From the NCBI GenBank assembly GCA_900549015.1, contig URMH01000011.1, positions 1-60,766 on the forward strand: DNA of 60,766 bases, given 5' to 3'. Under the pieces are notes generated by a model. It was not told the DNA's origin and did not search any database. It saw only the letters and a program-made list of their open reading frames with translations. Below, one piece after another: positions 16,379-25,486 of this stretch. Numbering within the stretch: the stretch's first letter is position 1; each line of letters begins with the position of its first letter. Position numbers and translations under genes: made by a program. Source of the stretch: an uncultured Blautia sp. (GTDB lineage Bacteria; Bacillota; Clostridia; Lachnospirales; Lachnospiraceae).

Positions 16379-17976
16379 TTCTTTTCTCTCCGGCTTTTTC
16401 TTACTGCCTTTCTCACTGGAAGAATGCAGGCCGGCACAACGGAAAGACCGTCCACTCCCATTTTAAGGAAGGTCTCTGTAAGAGCCGTATCTGCTGCCAG
16501 CTCTCCGCAGATAAATACCTTTTTCTTTTCTTCATGCGCATTCTCTGTCACCATCTGGATCATTTTTAAAATGGCAGGATTGTGGTCGTTGTACTTTTCT
16601 TTTAAAAGCGGGTTCTGCCTGTCCATTGCAAGAGTATACTGTGCCAGATCGTTTGTTCCGAGGCTTAAAAAATCCACTCTCTGTGCAATTTCCCGGCTCA
16701 TCATCACAGCAGCCGGAGTCTCTATCATCACACTTACAGGAATGTCTTTATATGCAATTCCTTTTTCGCGAAGTCCTGCTTTGACCTGCTCTGTGATCTT
16801 CTCAATTTCATTCAGCTCTTCGAGAGAACTGATCATGGGATACATCACTGCCAGATTTCCATAGGCGCTTGCTCTGTAGATAGCGCGAAGCTGCGCCTTA
16901 AACATTCTCTTTCTGTCAAGGCAGAGGCGGATTCCCCTGTTTCCCATAATGGGGTTCGTCTCCTCCGGAATATCCATATAGGCAGCCTGCTTATCTGCTC
17001 CCAGATCTGCGGTACGGATCACCACAAGGCGCTTATCCATTGTTTCCGCCACTTTTTTATAAGCGCGGAACAGCTCGTTTTCTCTTGGATAATTCTCTCT
17101 TCCCAGATATTGAAACTCACTCCTTAACAGTCCGATCCCCTCTGCTCCGTAAAAAAGCACGCTGTTTAAGTCGTCCAGATTCGCAATATTGGCATAGAGG
17201 GAAATCCTGTGTCCGTCAAGAGTCACCGCCTCTTTGTTTTTCAGCTTTAAAAGCTCTTCCTTTTCTTCCTGCTCCGCCTTCAGCCTCGCCTTATATTCCG
17301 TTAAAAGTTCCTCATCAGGATCCAGGTAAAGCATTCCCGTATAACCGTCCACAACTGCGAGAAGTCCGTCCCAGTCTTCCTCTATCTCTACATCTACAAG
17401 AGCGGGAATCCCGATTGTTTTCGCCATAATGGAGGCATGAGAAATCTCCGAACCCTGATGGGTAACAACCGCGAGGAGCTTTTCCTTTTCCATTTCCAGA
17501 ATTTCTCCGGGGCTTAAAGTTTCCGCAGCAAGAATGACCGGCTTTTCCCCAAGAAAGATTGTCGTAGAAAGTCCTCCCAGAACGGCGATCAGCCGCTCGG
17601 AAAGCTCTCTCACATCTTCAATCCTCTCCTTTACCGCAGGCTCTTCCAGATTCCGAAACGTCTGGGAAAGCTCGTCTCTTGTTGTTGCAACTGCGTAAGC
17701 AGCGCTTACTTTCTCTGTCTCGATCATACTTTTTACTGCCCGAACAAAGCTTCCTTTTTCCAGCAGAGCTGTTTGCCTTCTTTTTACATGGCTTTCTTCC
17801 CCGTATAAGGTCCGAAGCTCCTCTGCTACTTTTTTCCGTGCTTTTTCAAAATCCGCAGTCTCCTTTTTCACATTGCTTACAAAGCACTGTCTCACCTGGC
17901 TGATTTCCCTGTGATAATACAGGATTCTGCCTATGGCAATTCCTGAAAAAGTTGCGCTTCCTTTAAAAATCTTCAT
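16375..17976 (-). CDS. ptsI: Phosphoenolpyruvate-protein phosphotransferase (PTS enzyme I)
   Basis: Enzyme I takes phosphate from PEP and passes it to HPr. The phosphohistidine is probably His180 in GSEISHASIMAKTIGIPAL. The TIM-barrel PEP site shows LLRSEFQYLGRENYP, NPIMGNRGIRLCL, MIETPAAVMMSREIA and SLGTNDLAQYTLAMDR. At 533 residues it is about 40 shorter than usual, and the motif around the His (SEISHAS instead of the common GGxTSHxAI) is divergent. No HPr gene is near; its neighbours are potD, 31 bases upstream, and the coupled DUF362 gene. It could be a second, specialised enzyme I. Confidence 0.9.
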   Translation of the reverse strand: MKIFKGSATFSGIAIGRILYYHREISQVRQCFVSNVKKETADFEKARKKVAEELRTLYGEESHVKRRQTALLEKGSFVRAVKSMIETEKVSAAYAVATTRDELSQTFRNLEEPAVKERIEDVRELSERLIAVLGGLSTTIFLGEKPVILAAETLSPGEILEMEKEKLLAVVTHQGSEISHASIMAKTIGIPALVDVEIEEDWDGLLAVVDGYTGMLYLDPDEELLTEYKARLKAEQEEKEELLKLKNKEAVTLDGHRISLYANIANLDDLNSVLFYGAEGIGLLRSEFQYLGRENYPRENELFRAYKKVAETMDKRLVVIRTADLGADKQAAYMDIPEETNPIMGNRGIRLCLDRKRMFKAQLRAIYRASAYGNLAVMYPMISSLEELNEIEKITEQVKAGLREKGIAYKDIPVSVMIETPAAVMMSREIAQRVDFLSLGTNDLAQYTLAMDRQNPLLKEKYNDHNPAILKMIQMVTENAHEEKKKVFICGELAADTALTETFLKMGVDGLSVVPACILPVRKAVRKSRREKK

Positions 17977-18007
17977 TTGTTCTCCCCTGTGTCTTCTCCT
18001 GTGTTCC

Positions 18008-19042
18008 TTAATCGCAGGCTGCTTTAAATTCTGTCCATGCCTTGCTGTAGGCTTCCTCTGCCTCCTGGCTTACATTCTGTACGATCTCTCCCTTTGTCAC
18101 ATCTTCCGGAACAACAAGGTTTGGATTTACCATCTCGTCTGCCGCCTTATTTGTGCTGTAATATCCAATATAATTGAAGCACTCTGCCGCATTTTCCGGC
18201 TCCAGAATGTAATCAATAAATTTATATGCCGCGTCTTCAGACGGCGCATTACTCGGAATAAACATATTCATAATTCCGAATCCAAGACCTTCCTCCGGAT
18301 AAACCACCTTTAAATCCGGATTTTCCGCAAGGGCTGCCGTTACCTGTGATGTGTAGAGGAATCCCACGCTTGCCTCTCCGTTTAAGAGGGCATTCTGTGT
18401 ATTGTCGTCCTGGATCATGCGGACATTTGGCGCAAGCTCTTTTAAACGCTCTCCTGTTTTTGCGATCACTTCCGGATCTTCCTCATTCATGCTCTCTCCC
18501 ATAGACATCTGTGTAATACCGCAGATTACACGGTAATTTGCCACAAGTGCAATGCTGTCCTCAAGAGACGGATCCCAAAGATCGCTGTAGCCCTTAATCT
18601 CTATATCAACCTGAGAAGGATCGTATACAATCAGAGGAATTCCGGATCCGTAAGGAACTGTATACTCATTGTTTTCATCGTAAAACTGTCCCTGAAATAA
18701 AGGGTTGATATTATCAAAATTCTTAATTTTCTCTTTGTCCAGCGTCTTTACAAGCTCCTGCTCCACTGCCTTTTCAATGATATAATCATCCGCGATCACT
18801 ACGTCGTAATCTCCGCCTTTTGCCTGAGAAAGCTTCTCAAGCATGGTTTCATCTGTATCAAAGTTGGAATATACTACTTTAATTCCTGTTTCTTTTTCAA
18901 ACCCGTCTAAAATTTCCTGAGGAAACATACCCTCCCAGGTAAAAAGTACAAGCTCCTCTGCTTTTTTTCCTCCGCATCCTGCAAGAAGAGATACGCCAAG
19001 AGCCGTTGTTGTTAAAACTGCTGCTATTTTCTTCATCTTCAT
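18008..19042 (-). CDS. potD: Spermidine/putrescine ABC transporter substrate-binding lipoprotein
   Basis: A 344-residue extracellular binding lipoprotein. The signal peptide ends in the lipobox LLAGC (about 19-23). The polyamine-binding fold shows LVLFTWEGMFPQEILDGFEK, DYDVVIADDYIIEKAV, YTVPYGSGIPLIVYD, ALLNGEASVGFLYTSQV and a C-terminal NYIGYYSTNKAA. It overlaps the end of potC by four bases. Specificity for polyamines is the family expectation and was not checked residue by residue. Confidence 0.93.
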   Translation of the reverse strand: MKMKKIAAVLTTTALGVSLLAGCGGKKAEELVLFTWEGMFPQEILDGFEKETGIKVVYSNFDTDETMLEKLSQAKGGDYDVVIADDYIIEKAVEQELVKTLDKEKIKNFDNINPLFQGQFYDENNEYTVPYGSGIPLIVYDPSQVDIEIKGYSDLWDPSLEDSIALVANYRVICGITQMSMGESMNEEDPEVIAKTGERLKELAPNVRMIQDDNTQNALLNGEASVGFLYTSQVTAALAENPDLKVVYPEEGLGFGIMNMFIPSNAPSEDAAYKFIDYILEPENAAECFNYIGYYSTNKAADEMVNPNLVVPEDVTKGEIVQNVSQEAEEAYSKAWTEFKAACD

Positions 19043-19827
19043 TTTTTTATTCTCCTTTTTCCATGTTTTTTTATCATAGTATATATAAAAAGCACAAGAA
19101 GGGTCACTGCCAGCATCAGCGTACAGAGCGCATTGATTTCAGGCGTTACACCTGTTTTCATCTGTGTGTACACCTTAATCGGCAGAGTAGAAATACGTGG
19201 ACCATTTACAAAAATACTGATCACCACATCGTCCATTGACATGGCAAAAGCAAGTAAAGAACCGGATACCACAGCCGGCATAACCAGAGGAAGGGTAATA
19301 TCCCAAAATGCCCGGAAAGGACCTGCCCCCAGGTCACGTGCCGCCTCCTCAAGAGACGGGTCCATTCCCACAAGACGAGCTTTTACTTCCATTAAAATAT
19401 AGGGGACACAAAATACCGTATGTCCGATCAAAAGGGTGAGCATTCCAAAGGGAAGCCCCAGCATATAGAAAAATGCCATAAGCACCATTCCAAGAATAAT
19501 TTCCGGAATCATAAGAGGAAGAATGGATACGTATTCCAGAGCCCCTTTTGTTTTCCAGTTAATTTTAAAAAGCCCCACTGCTCCAAGCGTCCCGATCACT
19601 GCCGCGCAAAGACAGCTCAAAACCCCCAGGATCAGGCTGTTTCCAAGCGCCTCCATCATGGCACTGTCCCGAAACAGTTCCTCATACCATTTCAGGGAAA
19701 AACCGGTGAATGCTACAGGAAGCTTTGATTCGTTAAAAGAAAAAATTACTACAACTGCAACCGGCAGATACATGAGAAAAAAGATAAGTCCCAGGTAAAA
19801 GCCTGAAAATTTTGAGTTTTTTTTCAT
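19039..19827 (-). CDS. potC: Polyamine ABC transporter permease PotC
   Basis: A 262-residue permease with six membrane helices and the inner-membrane-component EAA loop EEAARDLGAGPFRAFWDITLP at about 157-177. The N-terminal LGLIFFLMYLPVAVVVIFSFNES segment and SLLAFAMSMDDVVISIFVNGP are typical of PotC. Its ATG overlaps the potB stop by four bases. Confidence 0.95.
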   Translation of the reverse strand: MKKNSKFSGFYLGLIFFLMYLPVAVVVIFSFNESKLPVAFTGFSLKWYEELFRDSAMMEALGNSLILGVLSCLCAAVIGTLGAVGLFKINWKTKGALEYVSILPLMIPEIILGMVLMAFFYMLGLPFGMLTLLIGHTVFCVPYILMEVKARLVGMDPSLEEAARDLGAGPFRAFWDITLPLVMPAVVSGSLLAFAMSMDDVVISIFVNGPRISTLPIKVYTQMKTGVTPEINALCTLMLAVTLLVLFIYTMIKKHGKRRIKK

Positions 19828-20675
19828 CCGATTCCCTCCAGTTCCTTTGCATTTGTAATCTTTCGGTATGCCATGATCATGGCAGTTGTAAGAAGCATAA
19901 GGATCACAGCAAGAGCTGCCGCAAACGGCCAGTTATTTCCTCTTGTCATCTGCTCCTGAATCAGGCTTCCCACAAGAACAATCTTATTTCCTCCCAGAAT
20001 ATCTGCTATAAAAAACAGTCCCATAGAAGGAATAAAGGTTAAAATAATTCCAGATAGCAAGCCGGGAAAAGTAAGCTTTAATATAATATGGAAAAATGCC
20101 TGCGTTTTTGACGCCCCAAGGTCTCTGGCTGCTTCCACAAGAGACCAGTCCAGCTTTTCTGCACTGGAATATACGGACAGCGCCATAAAAGGAAGGAGCA
20201 CATACACCATGCCGATCACGATGGCAGGATAACTGTACAAAATCTTCAAAGGCTCATCTATGATCCCCAGTTTTTCCAGTACATAATTCAGTATTCCCTT
20301 CTTCTGAAGAATGATGATCCAGCCGTAAAGACGGATGAGGGAATTAACCCAGAAAGGCAGCATGAGAAACAGCATTGCCTTTTCTTTCTTCTCTTTCGGA
20401 AGCCTTGCCATAAAGTACCCGAAAGGATAACCGATCACACAGATAATAAGCGTACTTGTCACCGCAAGCTGAAAAGACTGTACAAATGTATCAAGATATA
20501 CCGGCTCTAAAATCCGCCTGTAGTTTTCCAGGGTAAAGGCAAATCCGCCCTCCTGCGGAGTGAAACTTAACATCAGCACATAAATAAGCGGACAGGCAAC
20601 AAATACAATGGTAAACAGATACAACGGCAGTATCATAAAAACAGAAGTCCGTTTTTTCCCTGTTTTACTTTTCAT
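19824..20675 (-). CDS. potB: Polyamine ABC transporter permease PotB
   Basis: A 283-residue permease partner of PotC with six predicted helices. It shows LPLYLFTIVFVACPLIYVLMLSF near the N-terminus, FWVNSLIRLYGWIIIL, and the EAA loop VEAARDLGASKTQAFFHIIL. The start lies 10 bases inside the end of potA, consistent with coupled translation. Confidence 0.95.
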   Translation of the reverse strand: MKSKTGKKRTSVFMILPLYLFTIVFVACPLIYVLMLSFTPQEGGFAFTLENYRRILEPVYLDTFVQSFQLAVTSTLIICVIGYPFGYFMARLPKEKKEKAMLFLMLPFWVNSLIRLYGWIIILQKKGILNYVLEKLGIIDEPLKILYSYPAIVIGMVYVLLPFMALSVYSSAEKLDWSLVEAARDLGASKTQAFFHIILKLTFPGLLSGIILTFIPSMGLFFIADILGGNKIVLVGSLIQEQMTRGNNWPFAAALAVILMLLTTAMIMAYRKITNAKELEGIG

Positions 20676-21753
20676 GCAGTGCCTCCTCCCGGTCTACAAG
20701 AACTGCATCTGCAGATTCAAATCTCCAGCATACCTTCTGCCCTACTTTTACATTTGCGTCAATTCCGTACCGGCTTGCCACCACTTTTTCTCCTCCCGGA
20801 AGAGATAGCACCATGCGGAGCTGACCGCCTGCGAATGTTTTTTCTTCTACCTCTGCCTCCATACCGCAGCCGCATTCTTCATCAAGAAGAATGTTTTCGC
20901 TTCTTACCGCAAGGGTGACTTCCTCTCCCTCCAGGAGTTTCTCCCCCTCTGTGTTCACAAGGACTTTTCCTCCTCCCAGAGAAAGAAGCGCCTGATCTCC
21001 CGTCTGGCTTTCCACTTTTCCTTTTAAAATATTTGCATTGCCCACAAAAGTTGCCACATAGCTTGTTTTCGGGTGATTATAAATTTCATCAGGAGTTCCG
21101 ATCTGTTCAAATCTTCCTTCGTTCATAACAGCAATGCGGTCCGACATATTGATCGCTTCCTCCTGATCGTGGGTGATATACACAAACGTAATCCCAAGCT
21201 TTTTCTGAAGTCGTTTCAGCTCATGCTGCATGGCGCGGCGAAGCTGAAGATCAAGTGCTCCAAGAGGTTCATCTAAAAGAAGCACCTTAGGATTATTTAC
21301 AAGTGCCCTCGCAATAGCCACTCTCTGCCTCTGCCCTCCGGACAGCTCAGACGGCTTACGTTTTTCATACCCGGAAAGCTGCACAAGCTCCAGCATATGG
21401 GAAACTTTTTTCTTAATTTCTCCTTTTGCAACCTTTTTCAATTTCAGTCCATATCCTACGTTTTCTTCTACGGTCATATGAGGAAACAGCGCATAATTCT
21501 GAAAAACCGTATTCACATCCCTGTCATTCGGTTCAAGATCCGTCACATCTTTCCCGTCAAGAAAAACCTGTCCCTCATCCGGGGATTCCAGTCCTGCAAT
21601 AATGCGGAGAGTCGTTGTCTTTCCGCAGCCGGAAGATCCGAGAAGCGTAATAAATTCTCCCCCTGCGATTGAAAGGCTGATTCCCTGAAGCACACTTTCT
21701 TCCCCTGTAAAGCTTTTCTTTATATTTTTTAATTCCAATGAATATTCGCCCAT
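20665..21753 (-). CDS. potA: Polyamine ABC transporter ATPase PotA
   Basis: A 362-residue ATPase that energises PotBC. Walker A LLGSSGCGKTTTLRIIAG (about 37-54), VFQNYALFPHMTVEENV, signature LSGGQRQRVAIARAL, Walker B VLLLDEPLGALD and the H-switch YITHDQEEAI are all intact. A C-terminal TOBE-type regulatory domain covers about 245-360. It begins 11 bases after the M20 amidohydrolase stop, so that enzyme and the transporter are very probably cotranscribed. Confidence 0.95.
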   Translation of the reverse strand: MGEYSLELKNIKKSFTGEESVLQGISLSIAGGEFITLLGSSGCGKTTTLRIIAGLESPDEGQVFLDGKDVTDLEPNDRDVNTVFQNYALFPHMTVEENVGYGLKLKKVAKGEIKKKVSHMLELVQLSGYEKRKPSELSGGQRQRVAIARALVNNPKVLLLDEPLGALDLQLRRAMQHELKRLQKKLGITFVYITHDQEEAINMSDRIAVMNEGRFEQIGTPDEIYNHPKTSYVATFVGNANILKGKVESQTGDQALLSLGGGKVLVNTEGEKLLEGEEVTLAVRSENILLDEECGCGMEAEVEEKTFAGGQLRMVLSLPGGEKVVASRYGIDANVKVGQKVCWRFESADAVLVDREEALHEK

Positions 21754-21764
21754 TTCTGCCTCCT

Positions 21765-23069
21765 TTATATATGATAATGCTGTTTTATATATTCACAATA
21801 GCTTTCTCTGTCAAAAACAGGCACATACTCTTTTATGATTTTTTCCGCCTCTTCTCCCCGGTTTCTTAAAAGGCGGTATACAGTAAGCGCCAGAAGCTTT
21901 CCCGACTCTATATAGGCAAGCTCCGTATCTGTAATATGAAAATCCTGACTGTGAAGCGCTCCCTCAAATCCTCCGAAGGTAAAATTCAAAACAGGAAAGA
22001 GATGGCTCATATCCCCCACATCTGTGCAGGCGTTATTAAAATCCTCCCGCCTCACAGTGCGAAAAGACTGTCCGAGACTTTCTGCTGCCTCCACCATTAC
22101 CTTATCTGCAGCCCTGTATCTTACCGGCATATATCCCTGAAGCAGCTCTTTTTCTGCTTTTCCTCCAAACGCGTATGCGGCGCCGTCATATGCCCTGTTT
22201 ACCATTTCCTGAATTTCCCGGATTTTCTCAAGAGAAGCAGCTCTCACCTTCGTCTCCACAACAGCTTCGTCGGGCACACTGTTGATCACGTCCCCTGCTT
22301 TTCTGATCACATTGTGAAGGCGCACATGGTCTTCCTCCCGGAAAGTTTCCCGCATAAGCCCCATCATAGACATGGCGCTTGTGGTAATGCTTAAAGCATT
22401 GACTCCGTCCCAGGGCGCGATCGCCGCGTGAGAAGCCTTTCCCCGCACAGTTACCTGCTCTGCCGCAAACCCGTTGCAGGCGGGATTTCCAAGGTAAAAA
22501 TCTTCTTTTACCGGAACCATATGTACATGTGTGGTAAGCACAATGTCTGTACTGGCAAACTCCCCTGTGCGGATAAGTTCGCTCTTTCCGGAAGCCGGAA
22601 AACCGACTCCCTCTTTCTGAAGCTTCTTTCGTTTCCTGCTGTCTGTATATTCCTCTGCCGGAACTGCAAAAAAAGAGACGTTTCCGTGAAGAGAATCTCT
22701 TACTTTCTCATCAGAAAGGGCGATGGCTGCGCCAAGCATTGCCGCAAGCTGAGCGTGATGACCGCAGGCGTGTGCCGTTCCATTTTCTTTGTCTGCCTTT
22801 TCATGATTCCTGCAGCCTATGGCGTCCATCTCTCCTAAAACAGTGATTTCTGCCCCCTCTTTTTTTGAAAGAGAGCCGCAGACACCGGTCACTGCAAGAT
22901 GCTCTCTCGTAGTAAGCCCGATTTTTCGAAATGCTTTTGCCACCTGTTCAGATGTTCGTTTCTCACAAAATCCCGGCTCCGGATACGCCTCTATATCGCG
23001 GGCAAAGGCTTTGATTTCTTCTTTGTGTTCTTCTATGATATTGATAATTTTTTCTTCTATTTTATCCAT
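21765..23069 (-). CDS. M20 family metallo-amidohydrolase (AbgB / hippurate-hydrolase type)
   Basis: A 434-residue cytoplasmic enzyme expected to cleave an amide bond in an N-acylated or amidated small molecule with two metal ions. Metal-binding signatures include AEITVLGEMDAIGCRNHEKA, GTAHACGHHAQLAAMLGAAIAL and AVPAEEYTD. The dimerisation domain insert starts near VRGKASHAAIAPWDGVNAL, and the late ligand is in the DFHIT segment. No signal peptide is present. It heads the potABCD operon, which suggests that it processes an imported polyamine conjugate or other potABCD cargo; this is inference. GGAGGG precedes the ATG and partly overlaps a small palindrome. Confidence 0.88.
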   Translation of the reverse strand: MDKIEEKIINIIEEHKEEIKAFARDIEAYPEPGFCEKRTSEQVAKAFRKIGLTTREHLAVTGVCGSLSKKEGAEITVLGEMDAIGCRNHEKADKENGTAHACGHHAQLAAMLGAAIALSDEKVRDSLHGNVSFFAVPAEEYTDSRKRKKLQKEGVGFPASGKSELIRTGEFASTDIVLTTHVHMVPVKEDFYLGNPACNGFAAEQVTVRGKASHAAIAPWDGVNALSITTSAMSMMGLMRETFREEDHVRLHNVIRKAGDVINSVPDEAVVETKVRAASLEKIREIQEMVNRAYDGAAYAFGGKAEKELLQGYMPVRYRAADKVMVEAAESLGQSFRTVRREDFNNACTDVGDMSHLFPVLNFTFGGFEGALHSQDFHITDTELAYIESGKLLALTVYRLLRNRGEEAEKIIKEYVPVFDRESYCEYIKQHYHI

Positions 23070-23078
23070 TTCTTCCCT

Positions 23079-23094
23079 CCGGAAATTATTCCGG
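23079..23094. other. Perfect palindrome overlapping the amidohydrolase ribosome-binding site
   Basis: CCGGAAATTATTCCGG is a 6-bp-arm palindrome with a 4-base loop. It overlaps the first two bases of the GGAGGG Shine-Dalgarno of the M20 gene. It could be a repressor operator downstream of the promoter or a hairpin that limits translation. Confidence 0.45.
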
Positions 23095-23119
23095 GTATTT
23101 TAGTCAAGTATCCTGCTTT

Positions 23120-23147
23120 ATAATAGCATAAAAGCGTGATTTTGCAA
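23120..23147 (-). promoter_or_regulatory. Candidate promoter of the amidohydrolase-potABCD operon
   Basis: On the - strand TTGCAA (23142-23147), a 16-base spacer and TATTAT (23120-23125) lie 51 bases before the ATG. An overlapping TTATAA with an 18-base spacer is an alternative -10. Confidence 0.5.
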
Positions 23148-23163
23148 ATATTATTTTTTATGC

Positions 23164-23191
23164 TTGCAATTTTTCAAAAATACGCTATAAT
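23164..23191 (+). promoter_or_regulatory. Promoter of the tRNA-Thr gene
   Basis: TTGCAA (23164-23169), 16 bases, TATAAT (23186-23191), 20 bases before the tRNA 5' end. It is divergent from the amidohydrolase promoter. Confidence 0.7.
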
Positions 23192-23211
23192 ATTACTTGT
23201 GTCCGACACAG

Positions 23212-23284
23212 GCTGGAATAGCTCAGTCGGTAGAGCACTTCACTCGTAATGAAGGGGTCGAGGGTTCAAGTCCCTTTTCCAGCT
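23212..23284 (+). tRNA. tRNA-Thr (anticodon CGT)
   Basis: A full cloverleaf can be folded by eye: acceptor GCTGGAA/TTCCAGC, D arm GCTC/GAGC, anticodon stem CTTCA/TGAAG with loop CTCGTAA (anticodon CGT at 23245-23247), variable loop GGGTC, and T arm GAGGG/CCCTT with TTCAAGT loop. The discriminator is T and CCA is not encoded. It decodes ACG and stands alone, followed by a terminator. Confidence 0.97.
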
Positions 23285-23291
23285 TTTCTAT

Positions 23292-23323
23292 AAAAAAAGA
23301 CGCTGTTTCCAGCGTCTTTTTTT
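23292..23323. terminator. Bidirectional terminator between tRNA-Thr and the anti-sigma gene
   Basis: A perfect 12-bp stem, AAAAAGACGCTG / CAGCGTCTTTTT, with a TTTC loop and flanking A and T runs. It serves the tRNA on the + strand and the DUF4179 gene on the - strand. Confidence 0.92.
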
Positions 23324-23332
23324 CAATCCCCT

Positions 23333-24862
23333 CTATTTTTCTGTATCTCCAAGCTGTATGGTCTTATGATATTTCGCGTTTGCCGCAAGAAGTGTGCTCC
23401 ACTTTTCTTCCTCCGGTTTATTCTCATTGTTATTGTATCGTTCCGGTCCTTTCAGCTCGTCCATATACTGCACATAATCCAGGATATAAACATCGATTGT
23501 GGAAATATCTCTGTCCTGAATAGCATAACGGTCTGTTCTTCCATCAGAAGTAATGTATGGAAGTTTGTTTCCATTTGCGTCAAGGGCAACCATGAAGCAG
23601 TCAGAGTTGGAACCTTCCTCATAAAGCGTTTCCACAGAAAGCTCATATGGTGTCTTTGTCACTGATTTCAGTCCGATTCCGTTTTCATTTGTCTCGTTAA
23701 TTTCTATTACCTCTGTCTCACTGTCATCAATAGTAACCGGAATATCAAATTCCCATCCTCCCTCATACCAGAAATTCATATGCTCATTTGGATATTCATG
23801 ATATTCCTGCGGTTCCTGTGACATTACTTTCTGCCATTCTTCATCTGACATAGCCGCAAGCTCTTCTCCTGTGTATCCGCTGTCCCAGTATTCCGGCTCT
23901 GCCTTGTCTCCAATGAATTTTTCGATGTTTAAGTGAAGTGTAAAGCTGTCCGGAACAGAAATTTCTTTTCTTTCACTTTCCAGGCTTCCTGCACGCGCCA
24001 TTACTTTATCATTAAATTCTTCAAGAAGCGCATATCCCTCGTCTGTCTCATCATTTAAGTCATTCATGGAAACTCCCATTTCGTCCAGCACACCCTGTAC
24101 CATCTCGTCGTATTTTTTCATATACTGAGAGTCGTCTATCATATCATTTTTAAGATCAATACGGAGAATGCAGGCATATGTATTTTCGTCCAGATATTCT
24201 CCTTCCAGCTGTGTGGAATTCACTCCTTTTAAAATTTCCGGATATTCATATCCCTCAGGCAGTTCTTTTAAAAAGTCATAATCTCTTGTATAATTCATAG
24301 ATAATTCAGGCATCTCCCCGTTTTCTCCCTCAGACATCATCGTATCCGGGAACGGTTCTTCACTTTTCGCTTCCATTGTGAGGTAGATTGTCTGACTGTC
24401 TGCGTATACCTCAGAAAAACGGATCGTCAGACCATCGTTTATTTTTGTATAAGCGCCTTCTGCAGTTCCCGGCTCTTTTGCATCTACTGTTTCACTGGAT
24501 TCTGCTGTTTCTGTTGTCTCCGGCTCTTCCAGAGTCTCTGCTTTATCTGCAAAATTACCAAAAAAGCTTACTTTATCCTGCAGCTCTGCAAAAATCCCTC
24601 CCACAACAGGAAGCTCTCTTGCCATAACGGGATTTGCGGCACATACTACGAATCCAACTGCAAGAACTGCCGCCGTACCTCCTGCTGCTTTTGCTGCTAT
24701 GGACATCCATCTGTATGGATTTTTCTCTTTTTTCTCCTGATGAACCTCGTTGTTTTTGATCATGTAATATGCCTCCTGTGTTTTATTTTTTACAGCCTCC
24801 GGAATTTCCACTTCTTTTTTTAATTCTCTCCGGATTTCTTTTTCTCTGTCATCTAATCTCAT
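23333..24862 (-). CDS. DUF4179 anti-sigma factor for the adjacent ECF sigma factor
   Basis: A 509-residue single-pass membrane protein. The N-terminal cytoplasmic part (about 1-48, acidic and basic helices) would bind the sigma factor. A membrane helix follows at about 51-71 (AAKAAGGTAAVLAVGFVVCA), then the DUF4179 signature NPVMARELPVVGGIFAELQD (about 72-91). The rest is a long extracytoplasmic region with an acidic linker (about 105-130) and beta-rich domains that may sense an envelope signal. Its start overlaps the sigma factor stop by four bases, the classical sigma/anti-sigma arrangement. The inducing signal cannot be told from sequence. Confidence 0.9.
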   Translation of the reverse strand: MRLDDREKEIRRELKKEVEIPEAVKNKTQEAYYMIKNNEVHQEKKEKNPYRWMSIAAKAAGGTAAVLAVGFVVCAANPVMARELPVVGGIFAELQDKVSFFGNFADKAETLEEPETTETAESSETVDAKEPGTAEGAYTKINDGLTIRFSEVYADSQTIYLTMEAKSEEPFPDTMMSEGENGEMPELSMNYTRDYDFLKELPEGYEYPEILKGVNSTQLEGEYLDENTYACILRIDLKNDMIDDSQYMKKYDEMVQGVLDEMGVSMNDLNDETDEGYALLEEFNDKVMARAGSLESERKEISVPDSFTLHLNIEKFIGDKAEPEYWDSGYTGEELAAMSDEEWQKVMSQEPQEYHEYPNEHMNFWYEGGWEFDIPVTIDDSETEVIEINETNENGIGLKSVTKTPYELSVETLYEEGSNSDCFMVALDANGNKLPYITSDGRTDRYAIQDRDISTIDVYILDYVQYMDELKGPERYNNNENKPEEEKWSTLLAANAKYHKTIQLGDTEK

Positions 24863-25428
24863 TTCTGCCTCCTGCTTCCTGCACCTGCCGCTGCTTCTGC
24901 AAAAGCCGGCTCTGCATAAGATTCTTTTACCTTGTACTGATACTGCTCCGCAACCTTTTGTCTTCCCCTGGCAAGCCTCGTCTTTACCGTTCCCTCTTTC
25001 ATGTTCAGGATTTCCCCAATTTCTCTTGTGTTAAACCCTTCCATATAATATAGAAGGAGAACAGTTCTGTACTTTTCGTCCAGCGGTGCAAGTACGTGAT
25101 TCCACTCCACCATCTCAAAATCTTCTTCATACACCGGTGTTTCCGGCAAACTGTCCGTATACAGCATAAGACTCTTCGTCTGAAGTATATCTTTACATTT
25201 ATTTATCAGTATACGGATCAGCCACGTTTTAAAATAACGATTTTGTTCCAGCGTTCCTATTTTCTGGAAACAGGATAAAATTGTTTCCTGTATTGCATCT
25301 GCAGCATCTTCATCATTTTTCAGATAGGCTCTGGCAACTTTATACATGCTCTGCATCTGAAGGTCCATCAGACGGCAGAACGCGTCTTTATCGCCTTTTT
25401 TTGCCTTTCGTATTAATAACTCTGTCAT
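24859..25428 (-). CDS. ECF RNA polymerase sigma factor
   Basis: A 189-residue sigma-70 family ECF factor. Region 2 includes AFCRLMDLQMQSMYKVARAY, DAADAIQETILSCFQKI and FKTWLIRILINKCKDIL. Region 4 includes YRTVLLLYYMEGFNTREIGE and LNMKEGTVKTRLARGRQKV. The C-terminal tail is Ala-rich. It is coupled to the DUF4179 gene and preceded by a sequence that matches an ECF promoter, so autoregulation is likely. Confidence 0.95.
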   Translation of the reverse strand: MTELLIRKAKKGDKDAFCRLMDLQMQSMYKVARAYLKNDEDAADAIQETILSCFQKIGTLEQNRYFKTWLIRILINKCKDILQTKSLMLYTDSLPETPVYEEDFEMVEWNHVLAPLDEKYRTVLLLYYMEGFNTREIGEILNMKEGTVKTRLARGRQKVAEQYQYKVKESYAEPAFAEAAAGAGSRRQK

Positions 25429-25486
25429 AGGGTACTCCCTTCTGTCCGACCGGTCTAAAGCTTGTTATCTGCGCTTCTAACTATTA

